Source: Achromobacter veterisilvae (GTDB taxonomy: Bacteria; Pseudomonadota; Gammaproteobacteria; Burkholderiales; Burkholderiaceae_B). From it: 64,000 nt of DNA. This document shows, piece after piece, positions 29,761 to 39,677 of the stretch; the first letter of the stretch is position 1; every line of letters begins with the position of its first letter. The notes beneath the pieces were generated by a model. The model had not been told where the DNA came from. It ran no database searches and saw only the letters and a list, made by a program, of their open reading frames with translations. Location: NCBI RefSeq assembly GCF_900496975.1, contig NZ_UFQC01000024.1:1-64000 (forward strand), given 5' to 3'. Both the position numbers and the translations under genes were made by a program.

Positions 29761-30083
29761 GGTGTCTGACACCCGCGAGAAATGCGCTTCAACTTGCGCG
29801 GGCGTCTCATCGGGTGTCAGACACCTGCGAGGCGGTCCAACACCCGCGAACCGCCCTCCCCCAAGTGTCCGACACCCTTATGACGAGGCGCGACAAGCTT
29901 GAAGCACCCTGCACGGGTGTCTGACACCCACGAGAAATGCGCTTCAACTGCACGGACGTCTCATCGGGTGTCAGACACCTGCGAGGCGGTCTAACACCCG
30001 CGAACCGCCCTCCCCCAAGTGTCCGACACCCTTATGACGAGACGCGGCAAGCTTGAAGCACCCGGCACGGGTGTCTGACACCC
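29761..30083. repeat. Tandem duplication of a 155-base palindrome-rich repeat
   Basis: Two near-identical units begin at 29761 and 29916 (periods 155 and 154), and a third partial copy starts at 30070. Each unit opens with GGTGTCTGACACCC, carries its exact reverse complement GGGTGTCAGACACC 37 bases later (29812-29825 in unit 1), and has a third palindrome, GTGTCCGACAC (29865-29875). Units differ by a handful of substitutions and one base indel. The 416-base interval 29726-30141 contains no gene. A REP/BIME-like role (transcript ends, gyrase or nucleoid binding) is possible but inferred. Confidence 0.85.
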
Positions 30084-30096
30084 TCCCGGCAAAAAG

Positions 30097-30123
30097 AAAA
30101 AAGCCACCTCGCGGTGGCTTTTT
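30097..30123. terminator. Bidirectional terminator between serB and the siderophore receptor
   Basis: GCCACC and GGTGGC form a stem around TCGC, flanked by an A-run and a T-run, so it works on both strands. It lies 18 bases after the stop of the converging receptor gene. Confidence 0.88.
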
Positions 30124-30141
30124 CCATTCCCGGGACCGGGA

Positions 30142-32382
30142 TCAGTAGCGCATGCGCAGCGACAGCAGCGCGGCGCGGCCGGTGCCCAGCGCGGCATAGT
30201 GCGCGGCATAGGCCTTGGTGTAGTACGTTTCGTCGAAGATGTTCAGCACGTTCAACTGGGCCGACACATTTTCGTTAAACTCGTAGGCCGCCATGGCATC
30301 GAAGCGCCAGTACGAAGGCACCCAGCGCGTCTTCGGCGTGCCGTCGGCGTTCTTCGCCGAGTCCGAATTGCCGTACACCTTGTCCACGTAGTAGGCGCCG
30401 CCGCCCACCGTCAGCTTGGGCAGCACCTTGTAGGTGGTCCACAGGCTGAAGGCATTGCGCGGGGTGTTGGGCAGGTCCTGGCCAACGGCGCCGCTATTGA
30501 ACGCGCCCTTGGTCAGTTCGCTGTTCATGAAGGTGTAGCCGCCGAACACGTTCCACCTGGGCGTGATGCTGCCCGAGAAGCCCAGTTCGATACCGCGCAC
30601 CTTGGCCTCGCCGACCTGTTCGGTCTCGGTCGCCGACACGGCCACGCTGGTGTTCTTGCGGATGTCCTGGAACGCGGCCGCCGACAGCGTCAGGCGGTCA
30701 TCGAACACCTGCCACTTCGTGCCCACTTCGACCGTGCGGCTCTTTTCCGGCTCGAGCGACTGGCTCGTCAGCGAGGCGGCATCGCTGATCGCGCTGGACG
30801 CGATGGCCGACGGCGTCGACGACGTGCCGTAGGTGGCGTAGATCGTGCCGTTGGGCATGGGCTTGTAGGCCACGCCAACCTGGTAGTTGAAGAGATTGTC
30901 CTCGCGGCTGGTGCTGTAGATCGCCGGCGCGCTGGCCGGATCGTTGCGGCCGCGCGCAATGTTGCTGCCGCTGGTGCGGTAGTTGTCCCAGCGCAGACCC
31001 AGGCTGGCCTGCCACTGCTCGTTGAACTTGATGGTGTCGAACCCGTAGACCGCCACGGTATCGGTGTTGTAGCGCGCCGGATTGCCGTTGCGCTGCAGGG
31101 ATCCCGGATAGGAGACGTGGGGATCCGGATCCCACAGCGACGCGCACATGGTCGAGACCTGGGTGCAATTGCCGTTGGTCGGAACGCCCGACTCGGTATA
31201 GCCGTCCTTGTCCTGCTTGATGTTGCTGTACTCGAAGCCCAGGTCGAACGAGTGCTTCAGGCTGCCGGTCTCGAACTCGCCGGTCAGGTCGGTCTGGCTG
31301 GCGAAGGTCTTGGTGACGTAATAGCCCGACTTGAGCGCGCGGTACACCAGGCCCTTGGGCACGTTGCCCTTGCTGTCGTCCGGATTGGTCGCGGCGAAGT
31401 CGGTCGTGCCGCGGCCATAGCGCAGCACGCTGCGCAGTTGCAGCTTGTCGGAGAAGTCGTGCTGGAGATCGACGGAGGCGACGTCGTCGCGCGTCTTCAT
31501 GAAGTCGCGGCCGGTCAGGCCGTAGAAGCTCTTGCGGCTCACGCCCATGGTCTCCGTCACCGGCTGACCCGTCTTCGGGTCATACGGGATGGAGTAGTCG
31601 GGCATGCTGTCGTCTTGGTAGTGGTAGTAGCTCAGCGTAATGCGCGTCGGCGTGCCCACGCCCAGCGTCAGCGACGGCGCCACGCCCCAGCGTTCGAAAT
31701 CCACCGCATTGTCGCGGCCCGGCACGTCGCCCTTGGTGCCCATCACGTTCAGGCGGAAGGCGGCCTTTTCGTCCAGGCGCCAGTTGCTGTCGATCGTGGC
31801 GCGGTAGTTGTTGTCCGTGCCGATCTGGACGGTGCCTTCCGTGAAGTCCGCGGCCTTGGGCGTCTTGCTGATCATATTGATGCTGCCGCCCGCGCCGCCA
31901 CGGCCGGAGTACACGGAGTCCGGGCCCTTGATCACTTCCACCTCTTCCAGGTTGAAGGTATCGCGCACCTGCGTGCTGGAGTCGCGGATACCGTCCAGGA
32001 AGATGCTGCCCGCCGAGTTCTGGCCGCGGATGATGGGCAGGTCGCCGCCGGGGCGTCCGCCCTCGCCGGCGCCGAAGGTAATGCCCGGCGAGTTGCGCAG
32101 CACGTCCTGCAGCGTGGACGCCGACTGGTCCTGGATCACCTGCTTCGGCACCACCTGCACGGTGCGCGGGGTGTCCAGCAGGGGCGCGGTCATCTTCGGC
32201 GACGGCACCGTCGTGGTCTGGTAGGAAGACCCCTCGCCTTCCACGCGCACCGGCGAAAGCTGTGTCACGCCATCCGCGGATTGGGCGGAGGCATACGGAC
32301 TGATGAACAGCGCGGGAACCGCGATGGCGGCGGCCAGGGAGGTAGTGAGCGTATTCAGCGAATACGAGTCTTGGGGCTTCAA
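30142..32382 (-). CDS. TonB-dependent catecholate siderophore receptor, BfrD/Fiu-like
   Basis: This outer-membrane ferric-siderophore receptor is about 746 residues from a TTG at 32382 that has GGAG 8 bases upstream; the open frame continues to another TTG at 32409. A signal peptide ends near ASA (about residue 33). The plug (about 50-190) contains LLDTPRTVQVVPKQVIQDQ and EEVEVIKGPDSVYSGRGG, then a 22-strand barrel ends in an aromatic residue (LRMRY). The sequence resembles Bordetella BfrD and Fiu, which take catechols and xenosiderophores. No TonB, regulator or permease gene is adjacent, and no clear Fur box was found upstream. Confidence 0.9.
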   Translation of the reverse strand: MKPQDSYSLNTLTTSLAAAIAVPALFISPYASAQSADGVTQLSPVRVEGEGSSYQTTTVPSPKMTAPLLDTPRTVQVVPKQVIQDQSASTLQDVLRNSPGITFGAGEGGRPGGDLPIIRGQNSAGSIFLDGIRDSSTQVRDTFNLEEVEVIKGPDSVYSGRGGAGGSINMISKTPKAADFTEGTVQIGTDNNYRATIDSNWRLDEKAAFRLNVMGTKGDVPGRDNAVDFERWGVAPSLTLGVGTPTRITLSYYHYQDDSMPDYSIPYDPKTGQPVTETMGVSRKSFYGLTGRDFMKTRDDVASVDLQHDFSDKLQLRSVLRYGRGTTDFAATNPDDSKGNVPKGLVYRALKSGYYVTKTFASQTDLTGEFETGSLKHSFDLGFEYSNIKQDKDGYTESGVPTNGNCTQVSTMCASLWDPDPHVSYPGSLQRNGNPARYNTDTVAVYGFDTIKFNEQWQASLGLRWDNYRTSGSNIARGRNDPASAPAIYSTSREDNLFNYQVGVAYKPMPNGTIYATYGTSSTPSAIASSAISDAASLTSQSLEPEKSRTVEVGTKWQVFDDRLTLSAAAFQDIRKNTSVAVSATETEQVGEAKVRGIELGFSGSITPRWNVFGGYTFMNSELTKGAFNSGAVGQDLPNTPRNAFSLWTTYKVLPKLTVGGGAYYVDKVYGNSDSAKNADGTPKTRWVPSYWRFDAMAAYEFNENVSAQLNVLNIFDETYYTKAYAAHYAALGTGRAALLSLRMRY

Positions 32383-32763
32383 ACCGGCTTCTCCAATTCT
32401 AAATAGCAACGATTCTTGTTTTTTTCAACGTTTGCGATTCTGAACCGGACTGCTGAATGAAACCTGAATCAATTATCCAAATTCATCTAAAAGATGAAAA
32501 AACAACATTCGGCACGGGCTTTATGCGGGTTTTCGCTGCTTTCTGGGCGGCAGGGTCGGACCCTTAAACCGGTTCCAATGTTTGACGAAAATCTGAATAT
32601 CGTTCGATTTGGAGCGAAGCATTGCGCAGCGCCCCGCCTTTCCCGAAAAGCCGCGCCAAGTCCGCCTGGCGCGCGTCCCTCGGCCCCGGGAACACGGCCC
32701 AGGCGCATGAAAACGGCCGCTGGACGAACTTCCTCAATAGGCCGGCACATTCCCCATGCCCAC
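32383..32763. other. Non-coding interval between receptor gene and nuo operon end
   Basis: The part next to the receptor (32400-32510) is AT-rich and probably carries its promoter, but no consensus -10/-35 pair or Fur box is convincing. A TGAAT-N11-ATTCA inverted repeat sits at 32465-32485. The rest is GC-rich with no supported gene, although long antisense frames run through it. Confidence 0.4.
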
Positions 32764-32791
32764 AAAAAAAAACGCCCCACAGGGCGTTTTT
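32764..32791 (-). terminator. Terminator at the end of the nuo operon
   Basis: On the minus strand ACGCCC and GGGCGT pair around a 4-base loop, followed by a run of at least eight T residues (the A-run at 32764-32772). It lies just after the DUF2818 gene and closes the 15-gene nuo transcript. A short T-run also exists on the plus strand. Confidence 0.9.
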
Positions 32792-32805
32792 CACAGGGGA
32801 CGGAT

Positions 32806-33135
32806 TCAGGTCCGCAGCCGGGGATGCCGCTTGAAAAGATACCGGTACACGAACCCCGGATAGGCCAGCACCAGGTACAGGCTCAGCGTGATCGCGTAGA
32901 ACTCCCAAGTCTGGGAAAACCGGTTGCCCAGCGCGGATTCGAAAGCGAAACCCAGCGCGCCGACGATGGCATAGAACACCAGCACTTCGATCAGGCGGAC
33001 CCAGAACGGCTTGACCGCGGTCGCCCCGCCCTGTTTCCAGGGCAGGATGGCGAACACCCGCTCCGTCAGGAACGGGAGATTCGCGCTGACCAGGGCCAGC
33101 GCGATCAGCAGCCATACCGCCAGTGTCTGGTTCAT
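32806..33135 (-). CDS. DUF2818 family membrane protein
   Basis: This 109-residue protein has about three hydrophobic segments (1-25, 45-65 and 80-97) and ends in a basic tail (YLFKRHPRLRT). It matches the DUF2818 family, whose members usually follow nuoN in betaproteobacteria. It starts 15 bases after the nuoN stop and before the operon terminator, so it is made with complex I. A role in complex I assembly or stability is plausible from position only; no function is shown by the sequence. Confidence 0.85.
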   Translation of the reverse strand: MNQTLAVWLLIALALVSANLPFLTERVFAILPWKQGGATAVKPFWVRLIEVLVFYAIVGALGFAFESALGNRFSQTWEFYAITLSLYLVLAYPGFVYRYLFKRHPRLRT

Positions 33136-33150
33136 GGCCCCGTTTTCCGC

Positions 33151-34635
33151 CTACAGGCTCAGCGAGCTGCGGATGGCCTGCACGCACAGGGCCATCAGGC
33201 CGCCGGGCAATATGCCCAGGATCAGGATCAGGGCGCCGTTGATCGACAGCACGCCGCGCTGGCCGCAGGTGGCCACCATCGGCGCGGCGTCGGCCGCCGG
33301 TTCGTCGAAGTACACGACCTTGACCACGCGCAGGTAGTAGAACGCGCCGATCAGCGAGAACAGCACCGCGATCACGGCCAGCGTGACGTGGCCGGCGCTG
33401 ATCAGCGCCTGCAGCACCGCCAGCTTGGCGTAGAAGCCCACCAGCGGCGGGATGCCGGCCAGCGAGAACATCAGCAGCAGCACGATGGCGGCATGCCACG
33501 GGCTGCGGCGGTTCAGGCCCTTCAGGTCGTCGATGTGCTCGCACTCGAAGCCCTGGCGCGACAGCAGCAGGACGATGCCGAAGCTGGCCAGCGTGGTCAG
33601 CACGTAGGTCAGCATGTAGAAGAGCGACGCGCCGTAGGCGGCGGACGACAGGTCCGGCTTGCCCTCGACCGAGCCCGACATCAGGCCCAGCAGCACGAAG
33701 CCCATGTGCGAGATGGTCGAATAGGCCAGCATGCGCTTGAAGTTGGTCTGCGCGATGGCGGTCAGGTTGCCGATGGCCAGCGACAGCACCGCCAGGATCA
33801 TCAGCATCGGCTGCCAGTCGGCGGCCAGGCCGTGCAGGCCGTCCACCAGCAGGCGCAGCGTGATGGCGAAGGCGGCCAGCTTGGGCGCGGCGCCCAGGAT
33901 CAGGGTCACGGCGGTGGGCGAACCCTGGTAGACGTCGGGCACCCACATGTGGAACGGCACGGCGCCGAGCTTGAACGCCAGGCCCGAGACCAGGAACACG
34001 ATGCCGAACACCAGCGCCAGCTTCTCGGCCTTGCCCGCGGCGATGACCTTGGCGACTTCGCCCAGGTCCAGGTGGCCGGTGGCGCCGTAGACCATGGACA
34101 TGCCGTACAGCAGGAAACCCGAGGCCAGCGCGCCCAGCACGAAGTACTTCATGGCGGCTTCGGTGGCCACGACGTTGTCGCGGCGCAGCGCGATCAGCGC
34201 GTACAGCGCCAGCGACATCAGCTCCAGGCCCAGGTAGATCGAGATCAGGTTCCCGGAGGAGATCATGACCATCTGGCCCAGCAGGGCGAACAGCGTCAGC
34301 ACGTAGAGCTCGCCGCCCCGGAGCATGTCGCGCACTTGCGCGTAGACGCGGCCATACACCAGGGTCGCGGCCACCGCGATGTACGACGCGATCTTCAGCA
34401 GGTGCGACAGCTCGTCGGTGACGTACAGGCCGTTGAAGGTCGACCCGACCACGCCATTCTTCCATTGCAGCGCCGACACGACGGTCAGTACGCCCAACGC
34501 GAGCATGGTCAGCAGGAACGTCGGCTTGCGCTCGGGGTGATTGCTGACCGCGTCGACGAGCAGGATAGCCAGGCCGAAAACCAGCAAGAGGATTTCCGGT
34601 GTCGCCAGGGCGAAATCGATTTGGGATTGCATCAT
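33151..34635 (-). CDS. nuoN: NADH-quinone oxidoreductase subunit N
   Basis: This 494-residue antiporter-like membrane subunit of complex I has about 14 helices and the proton-channel family features, including the [20 protein letters not shown] stretch and the Lys-bearing [17 protein letters not shown] helix. It forms one of the proton-pumping modules. It starts 9 bases after the nuoM stop; two adjacent ATGs (34635 and 34632) are possible starts. Confidence 0.97.
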   Translation of the reverse strand: MMQSQIDFALATPEILLLVFGLAILLVDAVSNHPERKPTFLLTMLALGVLTVVSALQWKNGVVGSTFNGLYVTDELSHLLKIASYIAVAATLVYGRVYAQVRDMLRGGELYVLTLFALLGQMVMISSGNLISIYLGLELMSLALYALIALRRDNVVATEAAMKYFVLGALASGFLLYGMSMVYGATGHLDLGEVAKVIAAGKAEKLALVFGIVFLVSGLAFKLGAVPFHMWVPDVYQGSPTAVTLILGAAPKLAAFAITLRLLVDGLHGLAADWQPMLMILAVLSLAIGNLTAIAQTNFKRMLAYSTISHMGFVLLGLMSGSVEGKPDLSSAAYGASLFYMLTYVLTTLASFGIVLLLSRQGFECEHIDDLKGLNRRSPWHAAIVLLLMFSLAGIPPLVGFYAKLAVLQALISAGHVTLAVIAVLFSLIGAFYYLRVVKVVYFDEPAADAAPMVATCGQRGVLSINGALILILGILPGGLMALCVQAIRSSLSL

Positions 34636-34644
34636 TGTCTTGTC

Positions 34645-36144
34645 TTACAGTTTCGAGACGGCAACGTGTTGCAGCAGGGCCTCCACCGAAACGTGCATGA
34701 CGTCGGTGAAGGGCTTGGGATAGATCCCCATGTACAACACCGCGATCGCCATCGCGCCAAGAATCACGAACTCGCGGCGGTTGATATCGGTCAGTTCGCG
34801 CACATGGTCATTGGCGACGTCGCCCAGGACCACGCGCTTGACCATCCACAGCGAATACGAGGCGCCCAGGATCAGGGCGGTCGCCGCCAGCAGGCCGATC
34901 CAGAAATTATGCTCGACCGCGCCCATGATCACCATGAACTCGCCGACGAAACCGCTGGTGGCCGGCAGGCCGCTGTTGGCCATCGAGAACAGGATGAAGA
35001 ACGTGGCGAAGCGCGGCATCACGTTGACCACGCCGCCGTAGTCGGCGATGCGGCGCGAATGCATGCGGTCGTAGAGCACGCCGATACACATGAACATGGC
35101 GCCCGACACGAAGCCGTGGGAGATCATCTGCACGATGGCGCCTTCGACGCCGGCCGTGTTGAAGATGAAGAAGCCCAGCGTCACGAAACCCATGTGGGCG
35201 ACCGACGAATAGGCCACCAGTTTCTTCATGTCGTCCTGGACGATCGCGACCAGGCCGATGTAGATCACGGCGATCAGCGACAGCGCGATCATCATGCCCG
35301 CCAGGCTGTGCGAGGCGTCGGGGGCGATCGGCAGCGAGAAGCGCAGGAAACCGTAGGCGCCCAGCTTCAGCATGATCGCGGCCAGCACGATGGAGCCGCC
35401 CGTGGGCGCCTCGACGTGGGCGTCGGGCAACCACGTGTGGACCGGCCACATCGGCACCTTGACCGCGAAGGCCGCCAGCAGCGCCACGAAGATCAGGATC
35501 TGCGGGGTGTAGCCCAGCTTGGTCTGCTGCCAGGTCAGGATGTCGAACGAACCGCCCGAAGCGTTCCACAGGTACACGAACGCGACCAGCGTCAGGAGCG
35601 AGCCCATCAGGGTGTACAGGAAGAACTTGAAGGCTGCGTACACGCGGTTCGGGCCGCCCCAGACGCCGATGATGATGTACATCGGGATCAGCGTGGCTTC
35701 GAAGAACACGTAGAACAGCATGCCGTCCAGCGCGCAGAACACGCCGACCATCAGGCCCGACAGGATCAGGAAGGCGGCCATGTACTGGGCGACGCGGCTG
35801 GTGATGACTTCCCAGCCGGCCAGCACCACGATGATCGTGATGAAGGCGGTCAGGAGCACGAACCACATCGAGATGCCGTCGATGCCCAGGTGGTAATTGA
35901 CGTTGAAGGCCTCGATCCAGGACGCCTTCTCCACGAACTGCATGGCGGCCGTGGAGGAGTCGAAACCGGTATAGAGCGGGATCGTGACCAGGAAACCGGC
36001 GATCGAGCCGACGAGCGACAGGCCGCGCGTCAGGCCGGGACGGTCGTCACGGCCCACCGCCAGCACCAGCAGGCCGAATACGATCGGAACGAAGATCGCA
36101 AGCGTGAGCCAGGGGAAAGTGTTGGATGCCATCTCGCTTGCCAT
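34645..36144 (-). CDS. nuoM: NADH-quinone oxidoreductase subunit M
   Basis: This proton-pumping subunit of about 499 residues has the antiporter-family motifs FFEATLIPMYIIIGVWGG and AYSSVAHMGFVTLGFF. The frame is open well upstream, but the start is placed at the ATG at 36144, which overlaps the nuoL TGA (TGATG); ATGs at 36147 and 36132 are alternatives. It lies between nuoL and nuoN as in other complex I operons. Confidence 0.96.
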   Translation of the reverse strand: MASEMASNTFPWLTLAIFVPIVFGLLVLAVGRDDRPGLTRGLSLVGSIAGFLVTIPLYTGFDSSTAAMQFVEKASWIEAFNVNYHLGIDGISMWFVLLTAFITIIVVLAGWEVITSRVAQYMAAFLILSGLMVGVFCALDGMLFYVFFEATLIPMYIIIGVWGGPNRVYAAFKFFLYTLMGSLLTLVAFVYLWNASGGSFDILTWQQTKLGYTPQILIFVALLAAFAVKVPMWPVHTWLPDAHVEAPTGGSIVLAAIMLKLGAYGFLRFSLPIAPDASHSLAGMMIALSLIAVIYIGLVAIVQDDMKKLVAYSSVAHMGFVTLGFFIFNTAGVEGAIVQMISHGFVSGAMFMCIGVLYDRMHSRRIADYGGVVNVMPRFATFFILFSMANSGLPATSGFVGEFMVIMGAVEHNFWIGLLAATALILGASYSLWMVKRVVLGDVANDHVRELTDINRREFVILGAMAIAVLYMGIYPKPFTDVMHVSVEALLQHVAVSKL

Positions 36145-38177
36145 CATTGGGGAATCAGCACAAAGAAAGTCACCAGCGCCATGATGCCGATGATCATCGC
36201 GAACGCGTAGTGATAGATGAAGCCGGACTGCAGGTGGCGGCTGACCGCTGCCACCCAGCCCACCACACGGGCGCTGCCGTTGATCAGCAGGCCGTCGATG
36301 ATGCCGCGGTCGCCGGTCTGCCACAGGCCACGGCCCAGGCAGCGCAGGCCGCGGGCGATGATCTGCTCGTTGACCCAATCCACGTAGTACTTGTTTTCAA
36401 GCACCTTGTTGACGCCGGACAGGCTGGACTTGATCGCGGCCGGGACCTTGGGATTGATCAGGTAGCAGTACCAGGCGATGACGGCGCCGGCCACGACCAG
36501 CCAGAACGGAGCCGTCTGGAAGGCGTGCAGGCCGAAGGCGACCCAGCCGTGCCATTCTTCGTGCAGTTCGTGCATGGCGGGATGCTGCGGCAGCACCTTG
36601 ATGACGCCGTCGAAGAACTTGCCGAACAGCATCGGGTCGACCACCCAGGCGCCGATGACGACCGACGGGATCGCCAGCAGCACCAGCGGCAGCGTGACCA
36701 CCCAGGGCGACTCATGCGGCTTGCCGCCATGATGGCCGTGGCCGTCGGGCTCTTCGTCGACGTCGGCCGCATGGTGATGGTGGTCATGGCCGTGGTCGCC
36801 GGTGTCGAAGCGTTCCTTGCCGTGGAAGACCAGGAAATACACGCGGAACGAGTACAGCGAGGTCACGAACACGCCGATCAGCGTCGCGTAGTAGGCGAAG
36901 GTCGCGCCCCAGACGTTGGCGGCGCCGGCGGCCTCGATGATGTGTTCCTTCGAGTAGAAGCCCGAGAAGAACGGAGTGCCGACGAGCGCCAGCGTGCCCA
37001 GCAGGAAGGTGATCCAGGTGATGGGCATGTACTTGCGCAGGCCGCCCATGTTGCGGATGTCCTGGTCGTGGTGCATGCCGATGATGACCGAGCCCGCGCC
37101 CAGGAACAGCAGCGCCTTGAAGAAGGCGTGGGTCATCAGGTGGAAGATCGCCACCGAGTAGGCCGAGGCGCCCAGCGCGACCGTCATGTAGCCCAGTTGC
37201 GACAGCGTGGAATACGCGACGACGCGCTTGATGTCGTTCTGGATGATGCCCAGGATGCCCAGGAACAGCGCGCCGATGGCGCCGATCACGATGATGAAGG
37301 ACAGCGCGGTGTCCGACAGTTCGAACAGCGGCGAAAAGCGCGCGACCATGAAGATGCCGGCCGTCACCATGGTGGCGGCGTGGATCAGCGCGGAGATCGG
37401 GGTCGGGCCTTCCATCGAGTCGGGCAGCCAGGCGTGCAGCGGAACCTGGGCCGATTTGCCCATGGCGCCGATGAACAGGCAGATGCAGGCGACCGTCAGC
37501 AGCATCCAGTCCGAGCCGGGCAGCGTAAGGGCGGCCAGCTTGTCGGCCTGGGCGAAGACTTCGCCGTAGTGCATCGTGCCGGCGTAAGCGAACAGCAGGC
37601 CGATGCCCAGCACGAAGCCGAAGTCGCCGACGCGGTTGATCAGGAATGCCTTCATGTTGGCGAAGATCGCCGTGGGCCGCGTGTACCAGAAGCCGATCAG
37701 CAGGTACGACACCAGGCCCACCGCTTCCCAGCCGAAGAACAACTGCACCATGTTGTTCGACATCACCAGCATCAGCATGGAGAACGTGAACAGCGAGATG
37801 TACGAGAAGAAGCGCTGGTAGCCGGGATCGTCGGCCATGTAGCCGATGGTGTAGATGTGCACCATCAGCGACACCGAGGTGACCACGACCATCATCATGG
37901 CGGACAGCGGGTCGATCAGGAAGCCGATTTCCAGCTTGGTCTGGCCGATCAGGCTCCAGGTGTAGACCGCGCCGTCGAAGCGCAGGCCGTTGAGCACGTC
38001 ATTCAGCACCACCACCGAACCGATGGTGGAGATGAGCACGCCCAGGATGGTGATCACGTGCGACGCGCGGCGGCCGATCGGGCGGCCCAGGAACCCGGTG
38101 CCGAAGAGGCCCGCGAGAATCGCCCCGGCCAGCGGCGCCAGCGCGATGAGCAAATAGAGGTTGGGTGAGCTAGACAT
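36144..38177 (-). CDS. nuoL: NADH-quinone oxidoreductase subunit L
   Basis: This 677-residue subunit is the most distal proton pump of complex I. It has about 16 helices, the family block GVGLVSYLLIGFWYTRP-like GWEAVGLVSYLLIGFWYTRP, and the long C-terminal lateral helix region. A His/Asp-rich cytoplasm- or periplasm-facing loop (about residues 455-480, several consecutive His) is a local oddity. It follows nuoK by 17 bases and overlaps nuoM by one base. Confidence 0.96.
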   Translation of the reverse strand: MSSSPNLYLLIALAPLAGAILAGLFGTGFLGRPIGRRASHVITILGVLISTIGSVVVLNDVLNGLRFDGAVYTWSLIGQTKLEIGFLIDPLSAMMMVVVTSVSLMVHIYTIGYMADDPGYQRFFSYISLFTFSMLMLVMSNNMVQLFFGWEAVGLVSYLLIGFWYTRPTAIFANMKAFLINRVGDFGFVLGIGLLFAYAGTMHYGEVFAQADKLAALTLPGSDWMLLTVACICLFIGAMGKSAQVPLHAWLPDSMEGPTPISALIHAATMVTAGIFMVARFSPLFELSDTALSFIIVIGAIGALFLGILGIIQNDIKRVVAYSTLSQLGYMTVALGASAYSVAIFHLMTHAFFKALLFLGAGSVIIGMHHDQDIRNMGGLRKYMPITWITFLLGTLALVGTPFFSGFYSKEHIIEAAGAANVWGATFAYYATLIGVFVTSLYSFRVYFLVFHGKERFDTGDHGHDHHHHAADVDEEPDGHGHHGGKPHESPWVVTLPLVLLAIPSVVIGAWVVDPMLFGKFFDGVIKVLPQHPAMHELHEEWHGWVAFGLHAFQTAPFWLVVAGAVIAWYCYLINPKVPAAIKSSLSGVNKVLENKYYVDWVNEQIIARGLRCLGRGLWQTGDRGIIDGLLINGSARVVGWVAAVSRHLQSGFIYHYAFAMIIGIMALVTFFVLIPQ

Positions 38178-38194
38178 TTTCTTCCAATACCCCG

Positions 38195-38503
38195 TCAGCC
38201 CTTCAGGCGATCGAGATCATCGACGTTGATCGTGTTCAGGTTGCGGAACAGCAGCACCAGGATGGCCAGGCCGATCGCCGCCTCGGCGGCGGCCACGGTC
38301 AGGATGAAGAACACGAACACCTGGCCGGCGGTGTCGCCGAACCAACTGGAGAACGCCACGAAGTTCATGTTGACGGCCAGGAGCACCAGCTCGATGGACA
38401 TCAGGAGAATGATCAGGTTGCGGCGGTTCAGGAAGATGCCGAAGATTCCGATGGCGAACAGGATCGCCCCCAGGATCAGGTAATGGGCCAGCGTCAGCGT
38501 CAT
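38195..38503 (-). CDS. nuoK: NADH-quinone oxidoreductase subunit K
   Basis: This 102-residue subunit has three helices. The conserved membrane glutamates are in [12 protein letters not shown] (the E-channel Glu) and [12 protein letters not shown]. Length is exactly that of the family. Its ATG overlaps the nuoJ stop (ATGA, 38500-38503). Confidence 0.97.
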   Translation of the reverse strand: MTLTLAHYLILGAILFAIGIFGIFLNRRNLIILLMSIELVLLAVNMNFVAFSSWFGDTAGQVFVFFILTVAAAEAAIGLAILVLLFRNLNTINVDDLDRLKG

Positions 38504-39150
38504 TTTTGTTCTCCTTGGGGCGCGGCGGCGGACGAGGCACCGATCTGCGACTGGGCGCGCTCGCTCTGGGCGGGCATGCTCACCAGGCGGAAACGGTCCT
38601 TGGCGCGCACGCGGACGGCGGCGACGGGGTCGTTGTACTTGGCGTCGCGGCGGCGGCGCAGGGTCAGCGCGATAGCGGCGACCATGCCCACCAGCAGCAG
38701 CGCGGCGCCCACTTCAATCGCGTAGATGTACTGGGTGTACATGGCTTCGCCCAGCGCGCGGGCGTTGTTGTAGTCGCCGGCGACCGGGGCTTGCGGGCCG
38801 GCGCCGTACCAGGTCGAGCCCAGCACGAAGGCCATTTCCAGCACCATGACCAGGCCGATCACCAGGCCCAGCGGCAGGTAGGTCTTCATGCCCTGGCGCA
38901 GCGCATCCATGCGGATGTCCAGCATCATGACGACGAAGAGGAAAAGCACCATCACGGCGCCCACGTACACCAGCACGAGCAGCAGCGCGAGGAATTCGGC
39001 GCCCAGCAGCATCCACAGCATGGCCGCGTTGACGAACGCCAGGATCAGGTGCAGGACGGCGGTGACCGGACTGCGCGCGGTGATCACGCGGAAGGCCGCG
39101 ATCACCAGCACGGCGGCCAGTATGTAAAACAGGACAGTGGTAAAAGTCAT
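38500..39150 (-). CDS. nuoJ: NADH-quinone oxidoreductase subunit J
   Basis: This 216-residue membrane subunit of complex I has five helices. The conserved third-helix block [20 protein letters not shown], with the pi-bulge Tyr/Gly, is present. The last 45 residues are a basic, polar extension beyond the usual end. It lies 17 bases after nuoI and is coupled to nuoK. Confidence 0.96.
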   Translation of the reverse strand: MTFTTVLFYILAAVLVIAAFRVITARSPVTAVLHLILAFVNAAMLWMLLGAEFLALLLVLVYVGAVMVLFLFVVMMLDIRMDALRQGMKTYLPLGLVIGLVMVLEMAFVLGSTWYGAGPQAPVAGDYNNARALGEAMYTQYIYAIEVGAALLLVGMVAAIALTLRRRRDAKYNDPVAAVRVRAKDRFRLVSMPAQSERAQSQIGASSAAAPQGEQK

Positions 39151-39167
39151 GGATCAGACCCTGGGCT

Positions 39168-39656
39168 TCAACGATAGGGAGCGTCTTCGGCCCGGCGCTG
39201 GGCGATGTCGGCTTCGTAGCGGTCGCCCACGGCGAGCAGCATGTCTTTGGTGAAATACAGGTCGCCGCGCTTTTCGCCGTGGTATTCGTGGATGTGCGTT
39301 TCCACGATGGAATCCACCGGGCAGCTTTCCTCACAGAAGCCGCAGAAAATGCACTTGGTGAGATCGATGTCGTAGCGCGTGGTGCGGCGGGTGCCGTCGT
39401 CGCGCTGGTCGGACTCGATGGTGATCGCCAGCGCCGGGCACACCGCTTCGCACAGCTTGCACGCAATGCACCGCTCTTCCCCGTTGGGGTAGCGGCGCAG
39501 CGCATGCAGGCCGCGGAAACGCGGCGACGCGGGCGTCTTTTCCTGGGGGTAGCGCAAGGTGACCTTGCGCTTGAAAAAATACTTGCCCGTCAGGCGCATG
39601 CCCTTGAGCAATTCGGTCAGCATCAGGCTGCCGAAGAAATCCTTGATCGCTTCCAT
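39168..39656 (-). CDS. nuoI: NADH-quinone oxidoreductase subunit I (two 4Fe-4S clusters)
   Basis: This 162-residue ferredoxin-like subunit carries clusters N6a and N6b. The two Cys sets are C63/C66/C69/C73 ([12 protein letters not shown]) and C102/C105/C108/C112 ([12 protein letters not shown]). It passes electrons to NuoB. It starts 21 bases after the nuoH stop. Confidence 0.97.
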   Translation of the reverse strand: MEAIKDFFGSLMLTELLKGMRLTGKYFFKRKVTLRYPQEKTPASPRFRGLHALRRYPNGEERCIACKLCEAVCPALAITIESDQRDDGTRRTTRYDIDLTKCIFCGFCEESCPVDSIVETHIHEYHGEKRGDLYFTKDMLLAVGDRYEADIAQRRAEDAPYR

Positions 39657-39677
39657 ATCCTGCCTCTGCCTGGCGGC

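Noticed and set aside
29761..30083. CRISPR array
   Set aside because: The unit is about 155 bases, the units are alike along their whole length with no unique spacers, and no cas gene is present.
32400..32490. Fur box upstream of the siderophore receptor
   Set aside because: The best 19-base match to the consensus is below half. Iron control is likely for this family but the site cannot be shown.
32494..36210. A 1238-codon open frame on the plus strand opposite nuoM and nuoN
   Set aside because: It is rich in His, Gln, Arg and Ala with no recognisable domain, and lies antisense to conserved complex I genes. In GC-rich DNA such mirror frames are expected.
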